Positions 26,086-34,931 of a DNA stretch of 64,000 nt are shown here, piece after piece; within the stretch, counting starts at the first letter, position 1; every line of letters begins with the position of its first letter. Position numbers and translations under genes: made by a program. This DNA comes from Trinickia soli. Lineage in GTDB: Bacteria > Pseudomonadota > Gammaproteobacteria > Burkholderiales > Burkholderiaceae. A model generated the notes under the pieces. That model made no database searches, was not told the origin of the DNA, and was given only the letters and a program-made list of their open reading frames with translations. The DNA is taken from the NCBI RefSeq assembly GCF_002879855.1, contig NZ_PNYB01000004.1, forward strand, positions 124,001 through 188,000, given 5' to 3'.

Positions 26086-28515
26086 TCAGTCGCCGTACGG
26101 AATCCAGATATTCTTCACTTGCGCCGCCTGACGCAAGAAGGTAATGCCCTCACTCGCGCGATCGAACCAGTCGATCCGGCAACCGTAATCGACGAACGTG
26201 CGTTTGAGGTTGCCGATCGATTCGCGCTCGACGTGCTCCGACTCGTCCGCGCGGCCGAAGCACCATAGTGCATCGACATCATCGTGCTTCGCCAGCGTGG
26301 GGAGCAAGGCGTCGCGCGCGCCGGTCACGATGTTCAGCGCACCGGCCGGCACGTCCGAGGTTTCGACGACCTGGTAGAGATCGGTGGCGGCGAGCGGGCA
26401 GGCTTCGCTCGGCAATACCACGACACGATTGCCCAAGGCCAGCGCAGGCGCGACGAGCGAAATCAGCGCGAGCAACGGCGCTTCGTCGGGACATGCGATG
26501 CCGATCACGCCCAGCGGTTCGTGCATGGCCAGCGCGACGCCGCGCAGCGGCGGCGTATGCACGGCGCCGTCGAACTTGTCGGCCCATGCCGCGTAGGTGC
26601 AAAGCCGTGTGATCGACGCCTCGACCTCTCGCCGGGCTGCGTCGGCGTCGCATTCGGTGCGCCGCACGAGTTGGCGCGCGAATTCGTCGCCCCGCGCCGA
26701 CAGGTTTTCAGCCAGGAAATAGAGCACCTGTGCGCGCGCGTGCCCGCTCATCGTCGACCACTTGGTCGCGCTGCGCGCGGCGGCCACTGCGTCGCGCACG
26801 TCCTTACGATTGCCGTCGGCCACCTCGCCAACGAACGCGCCACTCGGCGCATGGACTGCGCGCGAATCGCCGCCGTCGGCGCGGGCTTGCCTTCCCCCGA
26901 TGAAAAGCTTCGCCGAGCGATCGATGAAGTCGCCGCCGGCGCCGCGATCGAGCGGCGTAACGCCGCTTGCCGAGCCGATGCGATCGGCCGCACGTTGCGG
27001 CCCCGCCGAAGCCGGCGCAGCGTCGCGCACCGCGCCCTTGCCCCAGCCGATCGGCTTCAGATACTCGTACACCCCCTCTCGCCCGCCTTCGCGGCCGTAG
27101 CCCGACTCGCGATAGCCGCCGAAGCCGACGCTCGCATCGAACAGGTTCGTCGCGTTGACCCAGACGACGCCGCAGGCGAGACGCGGCGCGATATCGAGCG
27201 CCCGGCCGATTGTCTCGCTCCAGACGCTGGCCGCCAAGCCGTAGCGCGTGTTGTTCGCGAGCGCGACCGCTTCGTCGGGCGTGCGAAAGCTCATCGTCGT
27301 CAGCACGGGCCCGAAGATTTCCTCTTGCGCGAGCGTGCAGGACGGCGCCACGTTGGTGACGAGCGTCGGCGGATAGTAGGAACCGCCCGCGGCCGGCATG
27401 GCCACTTCGTGCGGTTGCCAGATCTCGCACCCTTCGCGCCGCCCCGTTTCGATCAGTGCCTCGATGCGCGTGAGTTGCACGGGATCGACGATCGCGCCCA
27501 TGTCTATCGTTTTGTCGAGCGAAGGCCCCACGCGCAGCTGCGCCATGCGGTGCTTGAGCTTGTCGACAAAGCGCGCTTCGACGCCTTCCTGCACGAGCAG
27601 GCGCGATCCGGCGCAGCAGACCTGGCCCTGGTTGAACCAGATGGCGTCGACGACGCCTTCCACGGCACCGTCGAGATCGGCATCGTCGAACACGATGAAG
27701 GGCGACTTACCGCCCAGTTCGAGCGTCAGCGATTTTCCCGAGCCGGCCGTGGCCGCACGAATCGAGCGGCCGACTTCGGTCGAACCCGTGAACGCGATCT
27801 TGTCGACGTCGCGATGCTCGACGAGCTCCGCGCCCGTGCGGCCATCGCCGGTCACAACGTTGAGCACGCCGGCGGGCAAGCCTGCCTGCGCCGCCAACTG
27901 CGCGAACAGCAACGCCGTGAGCGGCGTGTATTCTGCCGGCTTCAGAACGACGCAGTTGCCGAGCGCGATGGCCGGCGCGACCTTCCAGGCCAGCATCAGC
28001 AGCGGAAAATTCCACGGCACGATCTGGCCGATGACGCCAAGCGGCGCCCACCCGGCAAACTCCGTTTCCTGCAACTGAGCCCAGCCCGCGTAATGCAGAA
28101 AATGCCGGGCGACGAGCGGCACGTCGATATCGCGCGTCTCGCGGATCGGCTTGCCGTTGTCGAGCGCTTCGAGCACGGCGAACAAGCGGCTGTGCCGCTG
28201 CACCATCCGAGCAAGTGCGTACAGATGCCGCGCACGGTGCGCGCCGCCGGCCGCCAGCCAGCCAGGCTGTGCCGCGCGGGCTGCCGCCACTGCCGCATCG
28301 ATATCGGCTGCGCCCCCCTGCGCCACTTCGGCCAGCACTTCGCCTGTCGCCGGCGCGCGTACGGCGAAACGCTCGCCCGACGCACCTGCACGCCATTGGC
28401 CGTCGATGAAATGATCGAACGTCCCAGCGTGCTGCAACAGCCAGGCGCGCGCGGCTTTGTCGTCTTCGGGGGCAGGCGCGTAATCCATCGTTTGAAAGTA
28501 TTCGGCAACGCTCAT
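26086..28515 (-). CDS. double-domain aldehyde dehydrogenase (ALDH16-like)
   Basis: An 809-residue protein made of two aldehyde dehydrogenase domains. Residues 35-500 form a complete enzyme: VPWNFPLLML, GSTEVGR, catalytic Glu in LELGGK (about 266) and catalytic Cys in GQVCCAGSR (about 300). Residues 545-790 resemble a second, shorter copy (EPLGVIGIACPDEAPLLALI) without catalytic Cys or Glu region. This is the layout of the ALDH16 family. In the operon it would oxidise the acetaldehyde released by DeoC to acetate with NAD. The ATG at 28515 is 11 bases after the deoC stop; the longer frame overlaps deoC. Confidence 0.9.
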   Translation of the reverse strand: MSVAEYFQTMDYAPAPEDDKAARAWLLQHAGTFDHFIDGQWRAGASGERFAVRAPATGEVLAEVAQGGAADIDAAVAAARAAQPGWLAAGGAHRARHLYALARMVQRHSRLFAVLEALDNGKPIRETRDIDVPLVARHFLHYAGWAQLQETEFAGWAPLGVIGQIVPWNFPLLMLAWKVAPAIALGNCVVLKPAEYTPLTALLFAQLAAQAGLPAGVLNVVTGDGRTGAELVEHRDVDKIAFTGSTEVGRSIRAATAGSGKSLTLELGGKSPFIVFDDADLDGAVEGVVDAIWFNQGQVCCAGSRLLVQEGVEARFVDKLKHRMAQLRVGPSLDKTIDMGAIVDPVQLTRIEALIETGRREGCEIWQPHEVAMPAAGGSYYPPTLVTNVAPSCTLAQEEIFGPVLTTMSFRTPDEAVALANNTRYGLAASVWSETIGRALDIAPRLACGVVWVNATNLFDASVGFGGYRESGYGREGGREGVYEYLKPIGWGKGAVRDAAPASAGPQRAADRIGSASGVTPLDRGAGGDFIDRSAKLFIGGRQARADGGDSRAVHAPSGAFVGEVADGNRKDVRDAVAAARSATKWSTMSGHARAQVLYFLAENLSARGDEFARQLVRRTECDADAARREVEASITRLCTYAAWADKFDGAVHTPPLRGVALAMHEPLGVIGIACPDEAPLLALISLVAPALALGNRVVVLPSEACPLAATDLYQVVETSDVPAGALNIVTGARDALLPTLAKHDDVDALWCFGRADESEHVERESIGNLKRTFVDYGCRIDWFDRASEGITFLRQAAQVKNIWIPYGD

Positions 28516-28526
28516 CGCGACTGTGC

Positions 28527-29531
28527 TCACGCTACGGGGTGACGGTTGAAAGCCGAATAGCGGCCGGTGACGTGGTGCTCGAGCTGGCGCTCGATATCCG
28601 CGAGCAGACTCGATGCACCGATGCGCAAGAGCGAAGGCTCGAGCCACGGGCGACCGAGCTCTTCCTTCATCAGCACCTGGTAGGCCAGCACCGACTTGGC
28701 CGTCGAGACGCCGCCCGCCGGCTTGAAACCGACGCGCATGCCGGTGCGCTCACGAAATTCACGGATCATCCGCACCATGACAAGCGAAACATCGAGCGTG
28801 GCGTTGACGCCTTCCTTGCCCGTCGAAGTCTTGATGAAATCGGCACCGGCCATCATGCAGACCATCGAGGCTTTCGCCACGTTCGTCAGCGTGCGGATAT
28901 CGCCCGTCGCGAGAATCGCTTTGACATGGGCTGCGCCGCATGCGGCACGAAACTCGCGTACTTCGTCGTAGAGCGCGCGCCAATTGCCCGTCAGGATGTG
29001 CTCGCGCGTGACCACGATGTCGATTTCCGACGCCCCAGCCGCCACCGATGCTTCGATCTCTTTGAGCTTGAGCGGATGGGGGTTCAACCCCGCAGGAAAC
29101 CCCGTCGAAACGGCGGCCACGGCGATGTCGGTGCCGCGCAACGCGTCGACCGCGGCGGCCACGAAGCGGTGATAAACGCAGACCGCGCCCGTCGCGATCG
29201 AATCGGGATCGAAACCGAGCGCCTGCAGCAGATCGCCCCGGATGGGACGGCGCGCTTTGGCGCATAGGCGCCGCACGCGGCCCTCCGTGTCGTCCCCGTT
29301 GAGCGTGGTCAGATCGATGCAGGTCACCGCCTTGAGCAGCCACGCCGCTTGCGCGTCCTTTTTGACCGAGCGCCGCGCGGGCAGCGTCGCCGTGCGGCGC
29401 TCGACAGCGGACTGGTTGATGCGCAGCCCTTCGATCCACGCGGCGTCGAATGGGACGCCACGGTTGCGCCCATCGAGCGGAAACGCGAGGCCGTGCGGTA
29501 AAACGATCGAATGCGTCGAAGCGTCGGACAT
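28527..29531 (-). CDS. deoC: deoxyribose-phosphate aldolase
   Basis: A 334-residue class I aldolase that splits 2-deoxyribose 5-phosphate into glyceraldehyde 3-phosphate and acetaldehyde. The Schiff-base lysine lies in DFIKTSTGKEG (Lys234), the second active-site lysine in GFKPAGG, and CVYHRF and AAVSTGFPAG are family marks. It belongs to the longer form of the family. The ATG at 29531 starts the protein about 45 bases after a good promoter. It is the first gene of an eight-gene minus-strand operon ending at 19610. Confidence 0.93.
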   Translation of the reverse strand: MSDASTHSIVLPHGLAFPLDGRNRGVPFDAAWIEGLRINQSAVERRTATLPARRSVKKDAQAAWLLKAVTCIDLTTLNGDDTEGRVRRLCAKARRPIRGDLLQALGFDPDSIATGAVCVYHRFVAAAVDALRGTDIAVAAVSTGFPAGLNPHPLKLKEIEASVAAGASEIDIVVTREHILTGNWRALYDEVREFRAACGAAHVKAILATGDIRTLTNVAKASMVCMMAGADFIKTSTGKEGVNATLDVSLVMVRMIREFRERTGMRVGFKPAGGVSTAKSVLAYQVLMKEELGRPWLEPSLLRIGASSLLADIERQLEHHVTGRYSAFNRHPVA

Positions 29532-29968
29532 GGGAAAAGCGCAGTGCAAAACAGAGCACGCCATGAGGGTGGGCTTGCAACGATCCTAGCGCGATGAAAC
29601 GATCGTGACAAGTTCTCGTTACAATTTTATCGCGGGAGGTTCCTTCGCCCTTTCTCCGCCAGTTTCTTGGCCCGAAGCTACGAACGTTCGCGGGACATTG
29701 CGGCCTGTTACAAAAATCTCCAGCGGAATGCGCACGCATTACCTACATTGCATTTCCATTCCCCTTAGCATTCGCGCCGATCATGGAGTTCTCTCCCGGG
29801 TCGGCATGCAGTCGTCGATGCAGTCTGACCGCCGCGCTGGCGGCAACCAGCGCCTACGGCGCCGGCCTTCGTCACGAGCCAACCTTCGGCGAACGCGCAG
29901 TACGGCTTTGCCGACGGCGTCGCGCGACCGCGCTGTGGACCGTAAAACTTCCAACGAGAGGGTCTTCC
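29532..29968. other. 437-base gap between divergent deoC operon and propeller gene
   Basis: Besides the deoC promoter near its left end, I see no gene here. The frame upstream of 29969 is open back to 29783 but looks non-coding. CGAGAGGG at about 29955 is the ribosome site of the next gene. Confidence 0.5.
29583..29611 (-). promoter_or_regulatory. promoter of the deoC operon
   Basis: On the minus strand TTGTCA (29611-29606) and TAGGAT (29588-29583) are spaced by 17 bases, and the deoC start codon follows 51 bases later. GTTACAATTTTATC at 29618-29631, directly upstream, resembles GTTATAATTCGATC at 18777-18790 before deoR (11 of 14 bases), a weak candidate for a shared DeoR site. Confidence 0.65.
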
Positions 29969-31411
29969 ATGCGACGCCATATCACGCCTCGATTCAGTCT
30001 CACCCGCTCCGCTCTGGCGGTGCTTGCGTTGTCGTCTGCCGTCACGGCTTGGGCCGCGCCGATCCGCGTATCCGGTCCGAGCCCGTTCGCGACTTGCACG
30101 ATCGGCGGCCCCGGCACGAACTTCTTGAACGCGGAAGTCGAGCCCTGGGTTGCCGTCAACCCGGCCAATCCGTCAAACGTGATCGGCGCCTGGCAGCAGG
30201 ACCGCTGGTCGAACGGCGGCGCGCACGGCCTCGTCGCAGGCTACTCGTTCGACGGCGGGCAAACGTGGCGCCAGACGAACCTTCCGTTCAGCGCGTGCGC
30301 GGGCGGCCTGGGTTATGAACGCGCGTCGGACCCGTGGGTGTCGATCGGGCCGGACGGCACGGCTTACAGCGTATCGATCTCGTTCAATCAATCGAACAAC
30401 AGCAACGCCGTGGCGGCGGCCGTCTCCAACGACGGCGGGCAGAGTTGGACCAACCTGAGCGTGCTGATCGCGGACAACGAACCGTCGACGCAGTTTTTCA
30501 ATGACAAAGAGTCGGTAACGGCCGACCCCGTCAAAGCCGGCGTCGCCTATGCCGTGTGGGATCGCCTCGAAGAGCCGAACTCGAATCCGTATGCCAATCT
30601 CCACGCTCAGGCCTATCGCGGGCCGAGCTATTTTTCGAAGACGATTGACGGCGGCAAGACCTGGAGCGCGCCGGTTCAGATCGTCACGGTGCCCTCGCGC
30701 CAACAAACGATCGGCAATCAGATCGTCGTCAATCGGCAAGACGGCACGCTCTATGACTTCTTCGATCTGATCACGCCGCCGCAAAAACCGTCACCGTACA
30801 AAGTGGCGTTCATCAAATCGACTGATGGCGGCGCCACCTGGACTTCGCCGCAGACCATCGCCGATTTGGACACCGTATCCGTCGTCGATCCGAATACCGG
30901 CGAAGCGCTGCGCACAGGCGACATCATCCCCGAGCCGGCCATCGACCCGGCCACGGGCCAGCTTTATGTCGTATGGCAGGATGCGCGCTTCAACGGCGGC
31001 AGTTACGACGAGATCGCGATGTCCACCTCCACCGACGGCGGCAAGACCTGGAGTACGCCGGCTCGCGTGAACAAGCCGACGGGACGCCTGGCCTTCAATC
31101 CATCGGTCCATGTGAATGGCGCGGGTGCAGTCGCGGTGACGTATTACGACATCCGCAACCTCGCCGCCGGTAACACGGCCACGCTGCCGACCGACTATTG
31201 GATGACGACATCGACCGATGGCGGCAAGACGTTCGGCAACGAGACGCATCTGGCCGGATCGTTCGATTTGAAGACGGCGCCCTATGCGGAGGGCTACTTC
31301 GTCGGCGACTACGAAGGGCTCGATGCGCGCGGGACAGCCTTCCTGCCGTTCTTCGTGCAAACGAACTCAGGCAACACAGCGAACCCGACCGACGTGTTCG
31401 CCGCGCCCTGA
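29969..31411 (+). CDS. exported Asp-box beta-propeller (sialidase-like fold)
   Basis: A 480-residue secreted protein with a signal peptide ending in VTAWA. It contains six Asp boxes (SFDGGQTW, SNDGGQSW, TIDGGKTW, STDGGATW, STDGGKTW, STDGGKTF), which mark a BNR-type propeller as in sialidases. I cannot see the arginine triad and Tyr/Glu nucleophile of true sialidases, so enzyme activity is uncertain; a binding or hydrolase role on outside glycans is possible. The ATG at 29969 is right behind CGAGAGGG and starts the signal peptide. Confidence 0.8.
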   Translation: MRRHITPRFSLTRSALAVLALSSAVTAWAAPIRVSGPSPFATCTIGGPGTNFLNAEVEPWVAVNPANPSNVIGAWQQDRWSNGGAHGLVAGYSFDGGQTWRQTNLPFSACAGGLGYERASDPWVSIGPDGTAYSVSISFNQSNNSNAVAAAVSNDGGQSWTNLSVLIADNEPSTQFFNDKESVTADPVKAGVAYAVWDRLEEPNSNPYANLHAQAYRGPSYFSKTIDGGKTWSAPVQIVTVPSRQQTIGNQIVVNRQDGTLYDFFDLITPPQKPSPYKVAFIKSTDGGATWTSPQTIADLDTVSVVDPNTGEALRTGDIIPEPAIDPATGQLYVVWQDARFNGGSYDEIAMSTSTDGGKTWSTPARVNKPTGRLAFNPSVHVNGAGAVAVTYYDIRNLAAGNTATLPTDYWMTTSTDGGKTFGNETHLAGSFDLKTAPYAEGYFVGDYEGLDARGTAFLPFFVQTNSGNTANPTDVFAAP

Positions 31412-31425
31412 TTGTTGAGCCAGTG

Positions 31426-31466
31426 ACGGGCGCGGTCTGTCATGCGGGCGCGCCCGTTTTTGTTTT
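31426..31466. terminator. terminator between convergent genes
   Basis: ACGGGCGCG (31426-31434) pairs perfectly with CGCGCCCGT (31449-31457), followed by TTTTTGTTTT. It ends the propeller transcript 15 bases after the stop. For the opposing phn transcript the T-run is on the wrong side, so it works one way. Confidence 0.85.
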
Positions 31467-31481
31467 GGTCTTTGCTTTTGT

Positions 31482-32042
31482 TTATGTACTCGCCTTTGCA
31501 CCCATGACCCGCTCGATCACATCGAGAAAGTGCTCGAGCCCTGGCGTGGACTGATTCGCGTCCTTGGCCCTATCGTCCCAACGACGCAACCGGATCGCGT
31601 CCTGCGCGAAGGGCAGCCCGGCGAAGACACGAGCCTCGTCATCGTCGAATATTCCGCCTTGCAGCGCGAGGCTGCGTATCGAGTCGGCGGACAGCCGCTC
31701 ACGGTAGCCTGCATCGACGGCGCATAAGTAGCGCTTCGCATCGACGTGCAGGCGAATCGGTTCGAGCACGCTTGCGGGCATCACGGGCCGCAGGAACGGC
31801 AACGCGAAATATTGATGGCGATCGTCGATGCCGCGCTCGGTCGGGCTCTCGCCTTGCAGGTTCAACAGATGGCCGAGATCGTGAAGGAACGCGGCGGCGA
31901 CGAGCGTGTCGTCGGCACCCGCTTCTTGCGCAAGCGCGCCGCTTTGCAAGGCGTGCTGCAACTGTGTGACGGGCTCGCCGCTGTAAGCGATTGCGCCGTG
32001 ACGCTCGAACAGAAAGCGAATGTCGTCGAGGCTCAATGCCAT
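31482..32042 (-). CDS. HD-domain protein of phosphonate operons
   Basis: A 186-residue HD-superfamily protein with His30, the HD pair at 54-55 (FLHDLGH) and His58, a metal site like that of PhnZ and of the HDIG proteins often found in phosphonate operons. PhnZ cleaves 2-amino-1-hydroxyethylphosphonate with iron and O2, but its partner hydroxylase is absent here, so I call it only a phosphonate-associated HD protein. Four bases separate it from the phnY stop, making it the last gene of the phn operon. Confidence 0.8.
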   Translation of the reverse strand: MALSLDDIRFLFERHGAIAYSGEPVTQLQHALQSGALAQEAGADDTLVAAAFLHDLGHLLNLQGESPTERGIDDRHQYFALPFLRPVMPASVLEPIRLHVDAKRYLCAVDAGYRERLSADSIRSLALQGGIFDDDEARVFAGLPFAQDAIRLRRWDDRAKDANQSTPGLEHFLDVIERVMGAKAST

Positions 32043-32046
32043 CGTC

Positions 32047-33510
32047 TCACTCCCACGGCAGCGAAAAGGTCTTCAGATTCGTGAAGCTTTTCATGGCTTC
32101 CTGTACGCCTTCCTTGTAGCCGAGGCCCGAATCCTTGATGCCGCCGAACGGCGTCAACTCGATGCGGTAGCCGGGCACTTCCCAGACATTCACCGTTCCC
32201 ATCTGCAATTCATTGACGAACCGTGCGATCAGGTCTTGGCGATTGGTGCAGATACCCGACGACAAACCGTACGCGGTGCCGTTAGCGAGCGCGATGGCTT
32301 CGTCGATCGAATCGAATGTGATGATCGGCGAAACGGGGCCGAACGTTTCCTCGCGCACGAGCGTCATCGCCGGATCGACGCGTTCGACCACCGTCGGCGC
32401 GTAAAGGGCGCCCTCGCGGCGATGCCCGGCGAGCACGCGCGCGCCCAGCGCCTGCGCTTCGTTCACGCGAGCTTCGAACGTACGCGCCGCCTGTTCGTCG
32501 ATGACGGTGCCCATACGGTTGGCCGCATCGAACGGATCGCCGTAGGTCCATGCGCGCGTGAGTTCGACTACGCACTCGGTGAAGGATGCCGCGATGCGCT
32601 TGTCGACGAGCAACCGCTTGACCGCCGTGCATCGTTGCCCCGAATTGCGATACGAGCCCTGCACGGCGAGCACGGCCGCGCGTTCGACATCAGCATCCTC
32701 GGCCACGATCAGCGGATCGTTGCCGCCCAACTCGAGCACGCAGCGCCGGTAGCCGGCGCGCTCGGCGATCCGCTTGCCGATCGCCACGCCACCGGTGAAT
32801 GTAACGAGCTCGACGAGCGGATGGGTAACGAGCGTGTCGGCGATCTCGCGCGGATCGCCCGTCAGCACCTGCAGCATCGGCTCAGGCAGGCCCGCTTCGT
32901 AAAGCAGATCGGCGAGCCACAGCGCGGACAGCGGCACTTTCTCGGAAGGCTTCAGCACGACGCGATTGTTCGTCGCGATCGCGGGTGCGATCTTGTGCGC
33001 GACCTGGTTCATCGGGTGATTGAACGGTGTGATCGCGACGATCACACCGGCGAGCGGCTCGCGTTGCGTAAACACGCGGCGCCTTTTGCCGTGCGGCGTC
33101 AGATCGCACGAAAAGCTCTGGCCGTCGTCGCGCAGCGCTTCCATCGCAGCGAACTTCAACACATCGGCCACGCGCCCGATCTCGTAGCGCGAATCTTCCT
33201 TCGACAAGCCCGATTCGAGGGTGATCAGATCCGAGGCAGCTTCGGCGCGCTCACGCAGCAACGTCGCCGCGCGTTCGAGGATTTGCGAGCGCTCGAAACG
33301 CGTCAGCCGCGGCCGATAGGCGGCGGCGTACTCGAGCGCCGCGGTCACGTCCTCGACGGTCGCAAGCGGCGCCGCTCCAACACGCAGTTGCGTGTAAGGA
33401 TCGAAGATGTCGAACGTGCGCGATCGCGCCGCGCGCCCGCCGCAAAGACGCAGGCTCTCGATGCGAAAGGCCGCGTGATCACGAACCGCGGGCTTGACGA
33501 TGGCGCTCAT
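32047..33510 (-). CDS. phnY: phosphonoacetaldehyde dehydrogenase
   Basis: A 487-residue NAD-dependent aldehyde dehydrogenase, catalytic Cys in NSGQRCTAVKR, catalytic Glu in LELGGNDP, cofactor loop TGGVAIGK. In this setting it oxidises phosphonoacetaldehyde, the product of PhnW, to phosphonoacetate for PhnA. Its ATG overlaps the phnA stop by four bases (ATGA at 33507-33510). The symbol phnY is also used for an unrelated hydroxylase; here it means the dehydrogenase of the PhnWAY route. Confidence 0.9.
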   Translation of the reverse strand: MSAIVKPAVRDHAAFRIESLRLCGGRAARSRTFDIFDPYTQLRVGAAPLATVEDVTAALEYAAAYRPRLTRFERSQILERAATLLRERAEAASDLITLESGLSKEDSRYEIGRVADVLKFAAMEALRDDGQSFSCDLTPHGKRRRVFTQREPLAGVIVAITPFNHPMNQVAHKIAPAIATNNRVVLKPSEKVPLSALWLADLLYEAGLPEPMLQVLTGDPREIADTLVTHPLVELVTFTGGVAIGKRIAERAGYRRCVLELGGNDPLIVAEDADVERAAVLAVQGSYRNSGQRCTAVKRLLVDKRIAASFTECVVELTRAWTYGDPFDAANRMGTVIDEQAARTFEARVNEAQALGARVLAGHRREGALYAPTVVERVDPAMTLVREETFGPVSPIITFDSIDEAIALANGTAYGLSSGICTNRQDLIARFVNELQMGTVNVWEVPGYRIELTPFGGIKDSGLGYKEGVQEAMKSFTNLKTFSLPWE

Positions 33511-34838
33511 ACAAACCTCGCGTGATTCAGTGCGATGTCGAAGACGTCGAAGTTGCGCAAGCGGCGGCCGCCGTATAGCGCTTCGATCTGCTCGATGCGG
33601 CGATTGAAGACGAGCGGCACGGTCTGCTCGGAGAGCCCGCCATGCGAACGCAACGGCACGGTCAAGCCGGAGAGGTCATGCGCGGTGCGGCGCGATCCGA
33701 TAGCGACATCGCGGCGCGAGACGACGACGATATCGCCAATACGTTCGGGCATCAGTTCGAAGCGCGCGCATGCGCGGGCATTGTCGAGCACGAGTTCGAT
33801 GCCGTCGAGTTCACCGATGCGGGCAACGGTGGACGCGACCTGCATTGCGTCGTCCAGGTACACCGTGGCGAACGAACCGAGCGCGCCGTGATGGACGACG
33901 TAAGGGTCGGTGATCGGCAACACGACGCGGGCGTGCCCCGGCCCAAGCCAATCGTCCAACACGTCTTGCAGATAGACGACGTTGGGCTCGCCCGTCTTCG
34001 GATCGTGCTTCGCGTTCATGCCGTGGTCCGCTGTGAGGCCGATCGTCCAACCGAGCGCATCGAGTCGCGCGAGATAGCGGTCCATCATCGCGTAGAACGC
34101 GTTGGCGCCTTCGCTTCCCGGCGCGTACTTGTGTTGGACATAGTCGGTCGTCGACAGGTACATCAGATCGATATCGCCGCGCTCGGCCAAACGTACGCCG
34201 GCTGCGAATACGAACTCGGATAACGCTGCGCTGTAGACATCGGGTACGGGCAGCCCCGTCAGCGCACAGGCATCGTCGATGCCGTTTTCGGCCAGTGTCG
34301 TGCAATCGGCTTTCTCGGCGGAAAAGCAGATGCCCTTCAGTTGCCAACCGAGCAGGCGGCGCAGCTTGTCTTTGGCCGTTACCACGGCCACGCGCGCGCC
34401 ATGTTGCGCGGCCGCGGCCAGCAGCGTGCCGACGCGCAGGTAGGCCGGGTCGTTCATCATCACTTCGGCGCCTTGTCCGTCGTTCGCACGCGGATCCCAG
34501 AAGTAATTGCCGCAGATGCCATGCACCGAAGGCGGGACACCGCAGACGATCGAGAGGTTGTTCGGGTTCGTGAACGAGGGCATCACGCAATCGGCCCGCA
34601 CGGCCGTGGCGCTCGAATCGTCCAATAGCCGCGCGACGAACGGCGCGACGCCGGCCTGCGCCGCCGCTTCCAGGTACGCGAACTCGCAACCGTCGACGCA
34701 AACGACAACAGCCGGCTTGGCGGCCAGCCCGCTCACGTCATAGCGGCGCCCGTTGATCGCAACGATCGCCTGATCGTGCTCATCGTGCTCAACGTTCTCA
34801 CCGTACTCATCGTTCGACCGCTCACTTATTTGCCGCAT
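33507..34838 (-). CDS. phnA: phosphonoacetate hydrolase
   Basis: A 443-residue zinc hydrolase of the alkaline phosphatase superfamily that splits phosphonoacetate into acetate and phosphate. The nucleophile Thr lies in MPSFTNPNN (Thr90), metal ligands in VCVDGCE, STTDYVQHKY and TADHGMNAKH. It has an N-terminal extension of about 35 acidic residues before the fold. GAAGAGGG before the ATG supports the start. Together with PhnW and PhnY it completes aminoethylphosphonate breakdown to acetate. Confidence 0.92.
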   Translation of the reverse strand: MRQISERSNDEYGENVEHDEHDQAIVAINGRRYDVSGLAAKPAVVVCVDGCEFAYLEAAAQAGVAPFVARLLDDSSATAVRADCVMPSFTNPNNLSIVCGVPPSVHGICGNYFWDPRANDGQGAEVMMNDPAYLRVGTLLAAAAQHGARVAVVTAKDKLRRLLGWQLKGICFSAEKADCTTLAENGIDDACALTGLPVPDVYSAALSEFVFAAGVRLAERGDIDLMYLSTTDYVQHKYAPGSEGANAFYAMMDRYLARLDALGWTIGLTADHGMNAKHDPKTGEPNVVYLQDVLDDWLGPGHARVVLPITDPYVVHHGALGSFATVYLDDAMQVASTVARIGELDGIELVLDNARACARFELMPERIGDIVVVSRRDVAIGSRRTAHDLSGLTVPLRSHGGLSEQTVPLVFNRRIEQIEALYGGRRLRNFDVFDIALNHARFV

Positions 34839-34871
34839 CGTACCCTCTTCGCAACTTAAACGTCATTTCGC

Positions 34872-34883
34872 CACATTTTGCCA
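34872..34883. promoter_or_regulatory. 12-base motif upstream of phnA, shared with phnS-phnW region
   Basis: CACATTTTGCCA lies 34 bases upstream of the phnA start in the 93-base gap to phnV, and the identical 12 bases occur at 39155-39166 between phnS and phnW. A second partial CCACATT follows at once. It may bind the regulator of the phosphonate genes. Confidence 0.5.
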
Positions 34884-34931
34884 CATTCGCAAGCGAACTT
34901 GCACGGCCCTGTTCCAAGATTGACAGGCGAC

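Noticed and set aside
26284-28542. 752-codon plus-strand frame
   Set aside because: It is the antisense shadow of the double aldehyde dehydrogenase gene, a common effect of high GC.
29969-31411. Calling the Asp-box protein a sialidase
   Set aside because: Asp boxes define the fold only; I could not see the catalytic Arg triad and Tyr/Glu.
31482-32042. Naming the HD gene phnZ
   Set aside because: The hydroxylase partner of PhnZ is absent and operon HD proteins of this kind form a separate group, so the name would overstate the evidence.
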